64,000 nt of DNA from Vandiemenella viatica (Eukaryota > Arthropoda > Insecta > Orthoptera > Morabidae): positions 44,242,047 through 44,306,046 of the forward strand of contig CM061918.1 of NCBI GenBank assembly GCA_031002005.1, given 5' to 3'. Below are positions 33,775 to 44,042 of this stretch, one piece after another. The notes under the pieces are model-generated. The model was not told the DNA's origin, made no database searches, and saw only the letters and a list, made by a program, of their open reading frames with translations. The first letter of the stretch is position 1, and the number at the start of each line of letters is the position of its first letter. The translations under genes were made by a program, and so were the position numbers.

Positions 33775-35769
33775 GAACTATGTTTGGATGAATGATAATG
33801 ATGTTCATGGTAGACGTTTTAGTGGTAGAATTTATTTTGGGTAGAGATTTATCTGGTAGTCATGTGCCCTTTAATATTGTTGGAATTTTTTCCCAGCATT
33901 TTCCGAAAATTTTAGTACATTTTTGGCATTTTCTAAACGTGGAATTGGGTATTTGACTATTTTTTGAAAATGGTTTTAAATAGTTTATTGATACACGTTA
34001 TTTACCGAGTACTAATTATTTTTTGACAAAAGTGCTTATTTTACGTAAAATTCAACGTTAAAATTTAGAGTATTTGAAAGCCTGCCAAAACGCTCCTGTG
34101 CTGTCTGGCGCGGGCCAACGACACTCGTGACGTCACATGCCCCCAGGCGCTCACTCTACGTGAGTAACGTCTGGTTTGTTTCTCTGAATTTGTGTATAAA
34201 TTGTTGGAAATATGGTTTATAAATAGTGTGTAGTACATCAATATACAACCACAACAATAAATAAACATAAATGTTCCCGCATTAGCTGAAATAGGAAAAA
34301 AAGTCGCTTCAACTTGCTCATAGAAACCGAGACGACATTGCGACTAAGTCGCATATCATTTACTGTATAATTTGCACCATAATTTCTTTGAGATAATGTA
34401 TTACGCTGTTTAAGGCGAGTATCAGTAAAGTTAGGGTTCTTAGGTTCGATCCTCGCTTTGGAATATGTTTTGTTATTTGTGAGCGTCTTCTTTAGATACT
34501 AGTTGCTGTTGGTAGCGCCGCATATTCTTTTTCTAAAATCCACCAATACATTAATTTTTTCCGAATGTTTCTTAAATTTTTGGATAGCAAGAGTATTATA
34601 AACGTCTGAGACATAACCAAAAAAAAACTTCAAAACTAAAACTGGACGTTTCTTGCACATCGATACAAAGTTTTTTTAAAAAACTGAAAATTACTTGCGC
34701 ATTAAAAGTAAATACCGCTTATATAGATGCATTTATGTCAGAAAGGCAACATACAGTTGTATCGTCACGTAAAAATTCCAACAAAAAGTATTCAAAGCGT
34801 TCCGGAATTGTTGCGAGATTAGCGTGCAATGTTATTGTTAAAATAAATCCTATTATTCACCGCCGAGTACCTGGGTTATGTTGCAATGATGATATATCTC
34901 TGGTATGTTTCAAAATTAAAAGCAGAAGGTTATCTTTTTATAAATGTTTTCTTGTATGACAGCAATTTATGTTTCAAACTGTTGCATGACGTTTTATACT
35001 TCTAATAAAAACATTATTCTGTAAAGCAACAAGCGGCAAACAGAAAAAAAATATACACACGAAAAAAATGTTATCCTAATCAAGGTTCGAATAAAGGATC
35101 TTCAAATTCCTATAGCATTCTTTAACCCTGCAGCTACCTGGACACCATTGCAACGTTACTTTTCTTTTCGTTAATAGTGAACACTTAAACATCACAGTTT
35201 CTATGTGCGATGAAGTGAACGCGGTCGATAAATAATTTTAGTCATTCTTATGAAGGATTTCTGTTAATCTCTAACTTCCAGTTTAAATATAAATGATTCT
35301 CGAATTGAAGTTATTACATTCTCAAGCTCGGTAGAATAAAAGTCAGTGGCTATTTCTATAGCTAGTCCCACAAATAATCTACGGTATTTTTCCGCTGTAG
35401 GCTTCTACAAATTGTTCTTCATTTTATATTCAACGCAAAATTTCATTATTAACAAGAGATAACCAGCAACAAATAATTGAAAACTTGGATAGCGGGAAAC
35501 ACTCCATACGCAGCCGCAGCGCCTAGCGGCAGGTGACGTCACTAAAGCGATCTCCAATCCCAGAGCGTTTTCGGTCACGTGACAAGAGGCAAGAAAAATT
35601 TGATTTTTATTTCGCTTTTTTAATTAAAACAATCCATCTTTCTTTTCAAATTTAACAAAAATAGCTTCCTTAAGCATTCATCTACGCGAATGACTACAAT
35701 TTGTAATATATTTTGAATACTGTCAAATAGCCTATTGGCATAAAGTATTTATTAGAGTTGGCAGCACTG
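33241..35769. mobile_element. Large hAT-type non-autonomous element
   Basis: Ends CAGTGCTGCCAA at 33241 and the inverse TTGGCAGCACTG ending at 35769. The flanks CTAGGGAA (33233-33240) and CTAGGGTA (35770-35777) match 7 of 8. The 2.5-kb interior has no transposase but contains the 1.3-kb repeat shared with 47312-48640 and a run of about 46 T at 33728-33772. Confidence 0.75.
33942..35232 (+). repeat. 1.3-kb repeat, copy A
   Basis: Homologous over its whole length, in opposite orientation, to 47312-48640. Landmarks: GTTTATTGATACACGTTATT, ACACTCGTGACGTCAC, AGGGTTCTTAGGTTCGATCC (a perfect pol III B-box core) and TTTCTATGTGCGATGAAG. The flanking sequences of the two copies differ, so the repeat has its own borders. 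Confidence 0.85.
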
Positions 35770-36105
35770 CTAGGGTATTACCGTGCCATGCGAAGGCTGC
35801 CGTTAACACCACAACACAAATGGTTCCGTATGGAGTGGTGTTGTGACTGCAGATGAATGGCGTAGCACAGTGTTCAGCGATTAATCAGATTCCCATTTGG
35901 CGAGAATACTAGCGACCTGTCACAATTTCTCGTTGTTATTCTTTCGGCATATGTTATTTAATCCTGGTCAATGTAGAACGGCTTGTAAAAAACATTACGG
36001 ACTTTCATCGTGAATAGCTGGAGAAATATTAAACATATGTACGTTCAAACCATTGCTGGTTATTATCTCGATTCCCCCCCCCCCTTCCCCACACTCAGGG
36101 CAGGA

Positions 36106-36288
36106 GCAGAGGACGGCGGTTCGAATCCCCGTCCTGGCATCGAGATTTGGGTTTTCCATCGTTTCCCCAAATCACTCCAGGTGAATGCCGGGAAGCTTCC
36201 TTCAAAAGACCTGGCTAATTCCTTCCCGTTTCTTGTCCCAATGCCATCCCGCCTCTAATGACCTCGACGTCGACGAGGCGTAAAGCAA
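36106..36288 (+). mobile_element. tRNA-derived SINE, main family, head-truncated
   Basis: Starts within the tRNA-like head (GACGGCGGTTCGAATCCCCG), then has a full body and the well-kept tail GACCTCGACGTCGACGAGGC. Confidence 0.8.
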
Positions 36289-36304
36289 TAAATAAAAAAA
36301 AGTA

Positions 36305-36675
36305 GGAGCAGAGGGAGCGTGCATAAACTATGGTGCTCGCTCTAGGGTGGAGGTGGTGGGAGGGGGGGGGGTGGTAGAAAGCTACACTGGGGTATGTTGG
36401 GGAGGGGGAATTTCCGAGCCAAGCAACGTAACTTTTCATTCATGTTATTTGTCCCAGTTAAAACAAGGTAGAACACACAACAGGATTTCAATGTTTATTC
36501 CGTCATTTAATAATCTTTGTATTTAATTTACAATAATCTGACAAGAGAACACAGTACAAAATGTCCTCTGCAATCAATAAGGAAAAAAGCCACGTGGTTG
36601 GGAGGGGGGAAGGGAGAGGGGGAGAGGTTCACAGAACAACAAAATGGAGCTACGAAGTTTATGGATGCTCCCAAA
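36305..36675. mobile_element. G-tract element, uninterrupted relative
   Basis: Shares the ends (GCGTGCATAAACTATGG / GAAGTTTATGGATGC) and interior blocks (AAACAAGGTAGAACACACAAC, ATCAATAAGGAAAAAAGCCAC) with the element at 29218-31385, but lacks the 1.76-kb insertion. It acts as an empty-site comparison. Confidence 0.7.
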
Positions 36676-36847
36676 CGAGAAAATCAATGCTTAAAATTGG
36701 CTTAGAAAGCGCTGATAATTTTCCCCTATTATTTCCTGATAACTGGTTCTAGAATTTCTTCATATTTTATATTCTTACCTGTTTATAAAAAATATATAAA
36801 AAAAAATCATCTTCAATTTACAGTTAAACCATTTATTTAACTTCCGA

Positions 36848-37045
36848 CCGAGTGTGATGGGTGAGCGGTGACGCTCTGGCCTCGCATTCGGAAGGACGCA
36901 GGTTCGAATCACCGTTCAGCCATCCAGATTAGGGTTTTCCGTGATTTTCCGAAGTCACTGCAGGCGAATGCTGGTATGGTTACTTCAAAGGGCTATAACC
37001 GAATTACTTCCCTCTTCTTGTTCTGTTATGCCGCGCTTCTAGTCA
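36848..37045 (+). mobile_element. tRNA-derived SINE, left member of an inverted pair
   Basis: Full head (GTGATGGGTGAGCGGTGACG and GCAGGTTCGAATCACCG) and a diverged body; the tail is lost at CTTCTAGTCACT. Confidence 0.75.
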
Positions 37046-37063
37046 CTGTTTCTTTTTCTTATG

Positions 37064-37235
37064 GTTTTACGCCTCGTCGACATCGACGCGTGACGAGGCG
37101 GGAAAGGACTTCCGGCAAGGAACGGGAAGGAAGCATCCTGACATTCGCCTGGAGTGATTTCGGGAAATCATGGATAGCCGGACTGGGATTCAAACTGTAA
37201 GGCCATACCGTTACCCCGCACCCACCAAGCTCGGC
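37064..37235 (-). mobile_element. tRNA-derived SINE, right member of an inverted pair
   Basis: Reverse-oriented copy from GGTTTTACGCCTCGTCGAC to CACCCACCAAGCTCGGCC, about 20 bp from the + strand copy, tail to tail. Confidence 0.75.
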
Positions 37236-37749
37236 CAGAGTATTCAAACAGACAAACGTTTTGCCTGATACCATCTCCGAAGTTGCCTACACCATTATCG
37301 TTAAACGAAAAAACTTAGTAATTTGTACTCGAGAATAACATTTTGAATAAAGCTATATACCGTTCATATTACAATTTTATTATGTGAAAAATATCTCCCT
37401 TTCAATATTCTAGATCCAACTAGCCCTTTGGAAGGCAGCTCTATCATAAACAGCGAATTAGGTTGAATTACGTCCTGGACCAGAAAAAAAAATCGCACAC
37501 ACATCTAGAATAGTAAGTAATTTTTGACATTAGAGAACTAAGAGAGAAATAAAGAAAAATACTTTCGATTTATCTTGTCTAGTTGTATAAGAATCCATCA
37601 TCATTTTTTAAATACTTTTTGTTGTGAAAAAAACCGACGCCTGTTATCGTATAAAAGCCTAGAAATATTACACACTGGTTTTTTTCTTCGTAATATTCTG
37701 ATCACCGTATTCAGTCGTCTTAAATAACTCGCGTACTATGTGAAATTAT

Positions 37750-38323
37750 TTTCTTGCTTTTCCATCCAAACTACAAAGAATACATACAGTCCCTAAAAAA
37801 CAAACTTCGGGGACTGCACCACTTTGGTAACCTTTCAGAAACTGGTACTAACCTGTTGAAATTTACATCAATCGCTTCGTCAACATGTCCTCTTCACGTT
37901 TTCTGATCATATATTGCGGAAAAGTCGCTAGAAATTTAATTAAAATTCCGCAAAAGTCCCTAGACATTTAATTAAAATTCCGCAATGTATGATCGCAAAA
38001 CGTGAAGAGGACATGTTGACGAAGCGACTGATGAAAATTTCAACAGGTTAGTACCAGTTTCTGGAAGATTACCAAAGTGGTGCAGTCCCCCAAACTTCTC
38101 CGCACTATTTTAGAAGCACCTTGGTTCATACGAAACTCACAACTTGACAGGGAATCTGGACTCCAAACTATTAAAACCTACGTTATGAAATCTGCAAAAG
38201 TCTTTATAAATAACCTAGGAGCACAGTACTACAATCCAGGCCGTAGGTCGACAACACAACCACGTCTAAAATCATATCGTCTACCACAAGACATCTTAAG
38301 CGACGACGGGCAAGATGCCATCT
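37750..38323 (+). pseudogene. Jockey-type LINE, ORF2 C-terminus, split by a fold-back element
   Basis: The part after the insertion (38099-38323) encodes LLRTILEAPWFIRNSQLDRE, then GLQTIKTYVMKSAKVFINNL and RLKSYRLPQDIL before a stop. This is the C-terminal tail of Jockey-clade reverse transcriptase proteins (pattern LR-I-APWYVRN-HRDL-IPT-V-E, LKR--P-DL). The part before (37750-37808) reads YKEYIQSLKNK, with SKLQRI just upstream in another frame. Removing 37809-38090 and one 8-bp duplicate joins IQSLKNK to LLRTIL without a gap. It is an old, otherwise 5'-truncated copy. Confidence 0.8.
37809..38090. mobile_element. Fold-back miniature element with perfect 8-bp duplication
   Basis: 282 bp that is almost a single palindrome: arms of about 130-140 bp, each beginning GGGGACTGCACCACTTTGGT, meet near the centre at a shared ATTTAATTAAAATTCCGC block. 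CAAACTTC flanks it on both sides (37801-37808 and 38091-38098). The inner arm sequence (TGTTGAAATTT...TGTCCTCTTCACGTTTT) is shared with the element at 52670-53340. No coding capacity. Confidence 0.92.
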
Positions 38324-38551
38324 GACTCTCCCTGAACGCTGTATAAAAAGTAATCAGATAGCTTGGAAAACTCGCAGTTTTCTGTTAAAGTTCACCACGT
38401 TATATTGCTAATGATATTAATGCGTTTTGGGGTTGTCTTTAGTTATATCTAGACTCGTAATGGCACTGAATAATTTTATTTCAGACTAAAAAAAAAAAGC
38501 AACAACTTACGCTAATACGAGAAGGCCGGAATGCGATGATTTTTACTCTTA

Positions 38552-38732
38552 GCTGAACCGAATATGATTGGTGAGCTTTCTGGAGGATGCAGGTTCAAAT
38601 TCCCCGTTCCAGTCATCCATGTTTCCGTTTTTCTTGGTTTTTCCTAAATGAATCCAAGCGAATGCTTGGATGGTTCATTCAAAAAGCATGGCTGAATTCG
38701 TACCCAGTCCTTACCCTCCATCCAAAAGGATA
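38552..38732 (+). mobile_element. tRNA-derived SINE, main family, diverged
   Basis: Head GATGCAGGTTCAAATTCCCCG, body CATCCATGTTTCCG and AAAAGCATGGCTGAATTCG; tail lost. Confidence 0.65.
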
Positions 38733-39250
38733 CATGACAGGTGCAACCCTCACTACTTGTTTTAAACATGAAGTGATGTAAGAAGGCTCACTTACAAACT
38801 GACGATACTGGAACGTTACCTGCAATTCAGTTCTGCGGCTGATAAATTCACTCACTCTTCATCGATGATTGCAGTCTGCGTTCAAGAGTTAACATGTCTT
38901 GATGTTTGAAGTGTCTTGTTTCTTGAAAAATTCCGCCTTTGGAGATTTATCGTCGCCGTTGTAAACCTCCTCTTCAGTTTAGACATAATGCGGTTTTTAT
39001 GCTAACAACAATTGAATCTAGCGTCACATTCTGGTCTCTGTGATTAAAACTGATTATTTGTAAATATTTCTAGTATTATCTTTGGTCTGAACCGTCTCTA
39101 GTTCTCGTAATGACCACGCACTGCGTATGAATCTGAGACAGTATACCAAATTTCGAAGCATACTGTGGCAGCGTATCTGGGGTAACCACTAAGTTCGCAT
39201 GACAACAATGTGCGTTTCCAAGGAAATGGTCCCCGGCATTGTCGGCAGGC

Positions 39251-39282
39251 TATAAAAGGCGACGCGCCACAGCGTTTTTTTA
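39251..39282 (+). promoter_or_regulatory. TATA box and probable transcription start
   Basis: A strong TATAAAAGGC at 39251-39260 at the left edge of a sharply GC-richer block. About 30 bp downstream is TTTAGTACT, near where an arthropod initiator would be expected, though it is not a perfect TCAGT. Prediction from motif and composition only. Confidence 0.5.
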
Positions 39283-40415
39283 GTACTCCAGCCACGGACG
39301 ATCGAGCCAGCGGGCATGGTGTCTCCCCTGCCCGGCCTCCACACTCCAGGTGACTCTTCAGCGCGAGGGAGGCGGCGTTGCGCGGATCATCATCTAGAAG
39401 ACTCCTGCAGCTGCAGAGCTTGCAAAGTCAGCCGGCAGTGAGGTAGCGGCGGCCGTGTGTTTTCTGTAGTGGTCGGGGAGGAAAAAAGTAGTGGCTTCGG
39501 AATGCATCGTATCGTAGCGGGGCGACGGCTAGAAGTTCTTGGTGCATTTGTCTTCCCATCAGACTCGAGCCGCCTCTGGACGCCTTTTCGCACGCTGCAG
39601 CGGCACTCGTCCGTCACTGCTGAGCTGTCGTCTGGTGATGCTTGTAGGGGGTGGTCGTGGAAGACTCAGGCGCGGCGTCGGGGTTGGCGGAGGTTCGCGC
39701 GGTTGTGGTTAGTCTGTTTGCCAAAAGGGAATCGGGATCACCGACCACGACATCTGGGAATTATGGGGTGCTGAAAAGAACGGCCGCACTCGATACTAAG
39801 GCTCCAAATAATTACCGGTGCCGTGTAGTGGTCCCGTGAACCTTTAGCCAGCAGCCTGTACGCTTCCGTTGCCAACCTCCGCGACCGTCCGGCGTCTCTC
39901 CTCCGTTGTGATACGGCCATCACTACGGCTCCTGCAGGCTGGGGGCATTAGCACGTCGGCTAGAAGGTGAAACGAGCACAGCAGCCTCCTTCGGATGCTG
40001 AATCGTCGCCGCTTTGAGTGTGGAGACGGGGCACGGGACACACCTCCCGCGGGCTGGTCGTGCGTGACTCGGGTACTCGCGATAGGCAGCGGGTGGGGTT
40101 GGGGGGCCGCAGAGGGGGTGGGCGGGGCGGTCCCCAGCACACACAAAATGTGCTCACGTCCCTCTGTTTCAGGCTGTTGCAGAACCGGCGGTGGTGTTCT
40201 GCAGCACGAATACGGCTTAGCGGCTCTTCTCCACTTTCCGCTGCTGCGACGACCACAGAATCAGCGGCGGCCTGCAGTCTAAATGCGTCTTACTGGCGAC
40301 TCTCAACACTCCCCGAAGACACATGTCCGACTTCGATTCCACTCAACGAATGTTATAAACAACTTTAAACTGGAACCTGTCACTGAATGTCTGAAAATAA
40401 AATGTTTAAAGCAAT
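39282..40415 (+). other. Possible short transcription unit in a GC-rich block
   Basis: Downstream of the TATA box lies about 1.05 kb of GC- and CpG-rich sequence, unlike its AT-rich surroundings, ending at an AATAAA near 40396 with a GT/T-rich stretch after it. A plausible intron has the donor AAG|GTGAAA at 39967 and the acceptor CTCTGTTTCAG ending at 40171. A first ATG at 39316 opens a 41-codon frame (MVSPLPGLHTPGDSSARGRR...). Larger frames on both strands overlap one another and show no recognisable domain; they are the usual by-product of high GC. It could be a small gene, a 5'-UTR exon of a longer gene, or a non-coding RNA. The product is unknown. Confidence 0.4.
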
Positions 40416-40521
40416 ATTCTGTGTTATTTATTAGTAACTTTAAAGATAACTGGCCAACATGATTTGGCGGTACAGTAGCTATCATAAAATCTGGCTAAAG
40501 CAATCAGTATACGAAATTACA

Positions 40522-40785
40522 GAAAGGTAGTTTTTGTATACCAACGTGTATGTGATAGGACTATCATAATGCAAAACAACTGCACAGTATTTTTCACTAT
40601 TAAGCTTGTAAGTTTTGTGCAGCAAGGCATACCTAAAAGGTCTATCATGAGGCAAGCAGTATTTTTTTTATGTTAAGCTTGTAAGAGAAAGGTAGCTCTG
40701 TACAGCTAGGCATACGTAACACGTCTATGACAAGGCAAACTACCGTACAGTATTCCACCAAGCTTGTAAGATAAAATTCTGTCGG
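40522..40785. repeat. Degenerate ~82-bp tandem repeat
   Basis: Units begin TATCATAATGC (40562), TATCATGAGGC (40642) and TATGACAAGGC (40724); each contains (T/C)AAGCTTGTAAG and, in two, CTA/AAGGCATAC. A partial unit precedes them. Confidence 0.7.
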
Positions 40786-40789
40786 TTTC

Positions 40790-41640
40790 TGTCCGGCTCG
40801 TGCATACTGAAGAATGGCTTGTAGGATAGCGTCGCCGTCAACACCGTACGTTAAACTGAGACACAGGTGGAACTGTATAACACAATTATTCATCAACAAA
40901 AATGTGTTGCTTGCGTTTTCTCGCAGCTAGATACGGGAGCATCGCTCAAACACGCTACAAAGTGAGCGAGTTCTCTGTAAATTATCTATCTCATTCGCAC
41001 TTCTTCAAAGTGTACAATAGATATATAAAAAAAAAACTTTATATCAACTGTGAGATGTTTAAATGTTAGTAAAACCTGGCCGTTATTAATACCAGTAAAC
41101 CGCAGTACAGTGAAGTATTGATCTGCCGCAATAACTTCGTCTGCATACGCACCACGCTGTCCCATGTAGTACACACTGGGATTCTTTTACGCTATTTATT
41201 CTCTCCTTATTTATCTTATCTTATCACTCTCGTCATTGCAGCCCAAATAGTTTGGTGGACGAAGTATTTCACCGCCCTCATAAATGAACGTGGGTGTACG
41301 CTTGTTTACTACGATGTCTGTCTACCAGAGTATCCCAGCCCAATCTACGAATCAATTCTGTAGCAAACAGCCACGAATTCAGCAGCTCTTCTCTGTACCT
41401 GAAATGTCAATCAGCAACCTACGAAATGGATCCCAAACGGCGCAGTACAGTCCAAATGTGGACGTACCAGAGTTTTGTTTGTCCATTACAATAATTAATC
41501 TTTTATCATTTTTAAACTAATTAAAGTATTTTTACAACTAAATCAAAATATCAGGTATACAAGAAGACTTTTATTTCACATATTTGTTGGTTATACATAT
41601 ATTCATTTATTTAAATGGCTCTCGGAGTTTTGAAATGATA
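40790..41640. other. No gene supported
   Basis: Several short frames on both strands, none with splice support or a recognisable domain. Moderately GC-rich patches at 41100-41200 and 41280-41480 may be decayed elements. Confidence 0.4.
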
Positions 41641-41646
41641 TATTTT

Positions 41647-41890
41647 ACAGTTCCCAGTGCTTAATGTCCAAGTTTTTCAGGAACAACAGTCTGTCCAGTA
41701 TACTAGAATCCAAGCGGTTCCGCTCATCACTAGCGATGTTGCCCGGAATAAAAAAAAAATCGCTCTCAAGGTACTGATCATGCCACTATATTTCTTGGCT
41801 GTTGAGTAAACGTGATGATAAATTAATGTTTTTTGTTCTTGCCAATAAAGTATAGGATTATACTTCAGGTGCACAACTGCTTGCGATAAA
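41647..41890 (-). pseudogene. hAT transposase C-terminal relic
   Basis: The minus strand encodes a degraded hAT dimerisation region: SDERNRLDSSILDRLLFLKN followed by LDIKHWEL and a stop. It matches the family pattern R-RL-P--LD-LLFLKN at the end of hAT transposases. Upstream, in another frame, LYWQEQ and STAKKYSGM recall the W-x-Y-P-L---AKKYL block that precedes it. A frameshift and an A run lie between the two. Only the C-terminal 80-odd residues remain. Confidence 0.6.
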
Positions 41891-42235
41891 GTGTTTCAAT
41901 TCTTCGTTCAAACCCTGACTTTCATGTGCAAGTACATTGAATGTAGAAAGTGCTTTTTCACATTCGATTTTCACGGGTGAAATATCGATAAATTGGATCG
42001 ATTCAGTACTATAAATCGATTTAAAAAGGATCGATTTTTGATGCAAAAGATCGATTCTTCGATTAATTGATCTCATATTGCCATCCCTAGTTTCCATTAG
42101 TATTCGGTGTTCTACTTCGTACAATGGTACATGTGTTTGTCGGTTTTTAAAATAAGTTTCTGTAAGATGAAAAAATGACCATTAATAACATCAAATTCTT
42201 TTAGTTCGTTAATGATTCCCTATATCGATCCTATC

Positions 42236-42450
42236 TGGCGGTATATATATGTTACGAGGAAGCGTGAAATATTTTGTTATTCGTAAATTTCACATAACTT
42301 CACGACGGAGAAAAGTTGAAGCGCCAAGAACATTTTACAACCAACATTTTAAGAGCTTTGTATTGATTTTTCAGCGCTGCCGACATAGTATACCTATGCG
42401 ACACACTGATACCCCGGCATTTTTAATTTAATTTGTAGCAACGTTACTGT
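42236..42450. repeat. Fragment related to the 52670-53340 element
   Basis: The GTGAAATATTTTGTTATTCG...TTCAC-TAACTTCACGACGGAG and AACCAACATTT-AAGAG blocks align with 53035-53250, the interior of the fold-back element in gene 2. The terminal repeats are missing. Confidence 0.55.
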
Positions 42451-42452
42451 AA

Positions 42453-42500
42453 AATGTGCCCGCCTCTAATGACCTCGGAGTCAACTAGGCGTAAACCCAT
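42453..42500 (+). repeat. SINE tail fragment
   Basis: GCCCGCCTCTAATGACCTCG, then GTCAACTAGGCGTAAACCCAT: the last 48 bp of the main SINE family. Confidence 0.65.
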
Positions 42501-42620
42501 AAACAAATAAAAATGAGTTAAAAATACATCATATCAATCCAGATTTCAAGAGGTTGATGCCCTTTTTTTAGGTGTGGAGTGTCTCTTAGCCCCAAGGGAT
42601 AGTTTTCATTAACTCTTTAC

Positions 42621-43022
42621 TTGGCAAGATTGATCTCATTGTCTCGTATAAGCAGTATGCTACTGGATGAAAACATGATCTACCAGAAAATGGTGGAAAT
42701 AGAGAAACATGTTACTGCGGAACTCGCAAACATCAAGTTTTTTAAGATCCACATTGCGTTCACAGAATTGGGGAGTAAAAACGTTACACATATAAGCACT
42801 GAAGTGATCTTAGAAATTAAGATTGCCGACATTGCTTACCAGATGACTGTCCACTGGTGTAATGAATCATTCTTACCTAGTGTTGAAAAAAAAAAAAACG
42901 TGAAGAAAGCTTTTTTTATGGGAGACGTTTTTTTCATTACTACAACATCTCAAATTTGTAAGGAATTTATCGTTAATATGACTGTTTTAGAGTTTATACC
43001 AAGTACTTATCTCAATTTTTAA
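42621..43022 (+). other. Open frame of 133 codons, unknown
   Basis: A continuous ATG frame (MARLISLSRISSMLLDENMI...) ending in TAA. It is AT-rich with a Lys run from an A tract, and shows no signal peptide, membrane segment or known domain. It lies among transposon remnants and has no visible promoter or splice sites. It may be a chance frame or a piece of an unrecognised element. Confidence 0.2.
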
Positions 43023-43254
43023 ATATACCATTTTTCTGTACCCGTAGAACAAAAAATTACTAAAATATTGGTAACATTAACTGAAGCTTTCTTTTACGAA
43101 CGGGGACTTCCCGAAGAGTCTAGGTAGCGCGAGAAGGAATCCCTGTTGTTTGGTTTGATACTCGCTATTTGAACCAGTGCTGCCAGCCCTACGGATTTAT
43201 TCGTAGATCTAGGGATCTTTTCAAAAAATTATAATTTTTAAAAATATCTACGGC

Positions 43255-43495
43255 TTGGTGGGCAGGATTTTCGTCGTTGACGGCTTAGGTCATAAGAGGC
43301 GGGATGGGACTGGGGACAAGGAACGGGAAGGAATTCAGCCATGGGCTTTTTGAAGTAAGCTTCCCAGCATTCACCTGAAGTGATTTGGAGAAACCATGTA
43401 AAACCCAAAACTGGATACCCGGAAGGCGATTCGAACCCGCGTCCTCCCGAATGCGAGGCCACATCGTTAACCGCTCACCCACCACGCTCGGTCCC
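43255..43495 (-). mobile_element. tRNA-derived SINE, main family (reverse)
   Basis: From the tail (inverse; GTCGTTGACGGCTTAGGTC) through CATGTAAAACCCAAA-type body blocks to the head with GGCGATTCGAACCCGCG (inverse B box) and CTCACCCACCACGCTCGG. Confidence 0.8.
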
Positions 43496-44042
43496 TTCCA
43501 CCTACATTGGCAGCAGTTGAGAGACCATTTAGTACTTCCAGCGACGCTCATTCCAAAAAATGACCGACAAATTACAGAGCTAGCAAAATAGTGTAAATTG
43601 CTCACAATTTAAAATTGCAATCTCTAAATCTTTTGCAAAAAATACAAGAACAACCACGAGAAGAAACTGTAACTATTTCTGAAGTTATGGATCTAGAGGA
43701 GACAGAAGAAGAAACAGAAAATTCCGACCACTGATACTAGTGAATGTGGTACTGGCATAGAGGATGAATAAAGTATTGTTACCTATATAAATACATTCAT
43801 CAATTATTATGTAAGACATTATATAATTCAGTAAGGTTTAAAACTCACATGTAAATAAAACTATAACTTATCAAATATATTGTTTTTCTGAAAGAAAGAA
43901 AAAAATTAGAAGAAGAAAAACAATGGCGCCTGATATTTATCATGTTTAAAAAAAGAAAAGAAAAAAAACTTTTTTTCAATTTATAACACTATTGTTGCGA
44001 CAGATTATTCACTTGTTTGCTGAGTGTGGGAGTATGATTTTA

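Noticed and set aside
33596..33808. Poly-Lys frame
   Set aside because: Encoded by a run of about 46 T/A; a simple repeat, not a gene.
39457..40368. Many overlapping 60-116 codon frames on both strands
   Set aside because: A by-product of high GC content with few stops; none has a domain or consistent splice context, so only a transcription unit of unknown product is proposed.
40522..40785. Possible CRISPR-like or regulatory array
   Set aside because: Eukaryotic context, three diverged ~82-bp units without unique spacers; an ordinary decayed tandem repeat.
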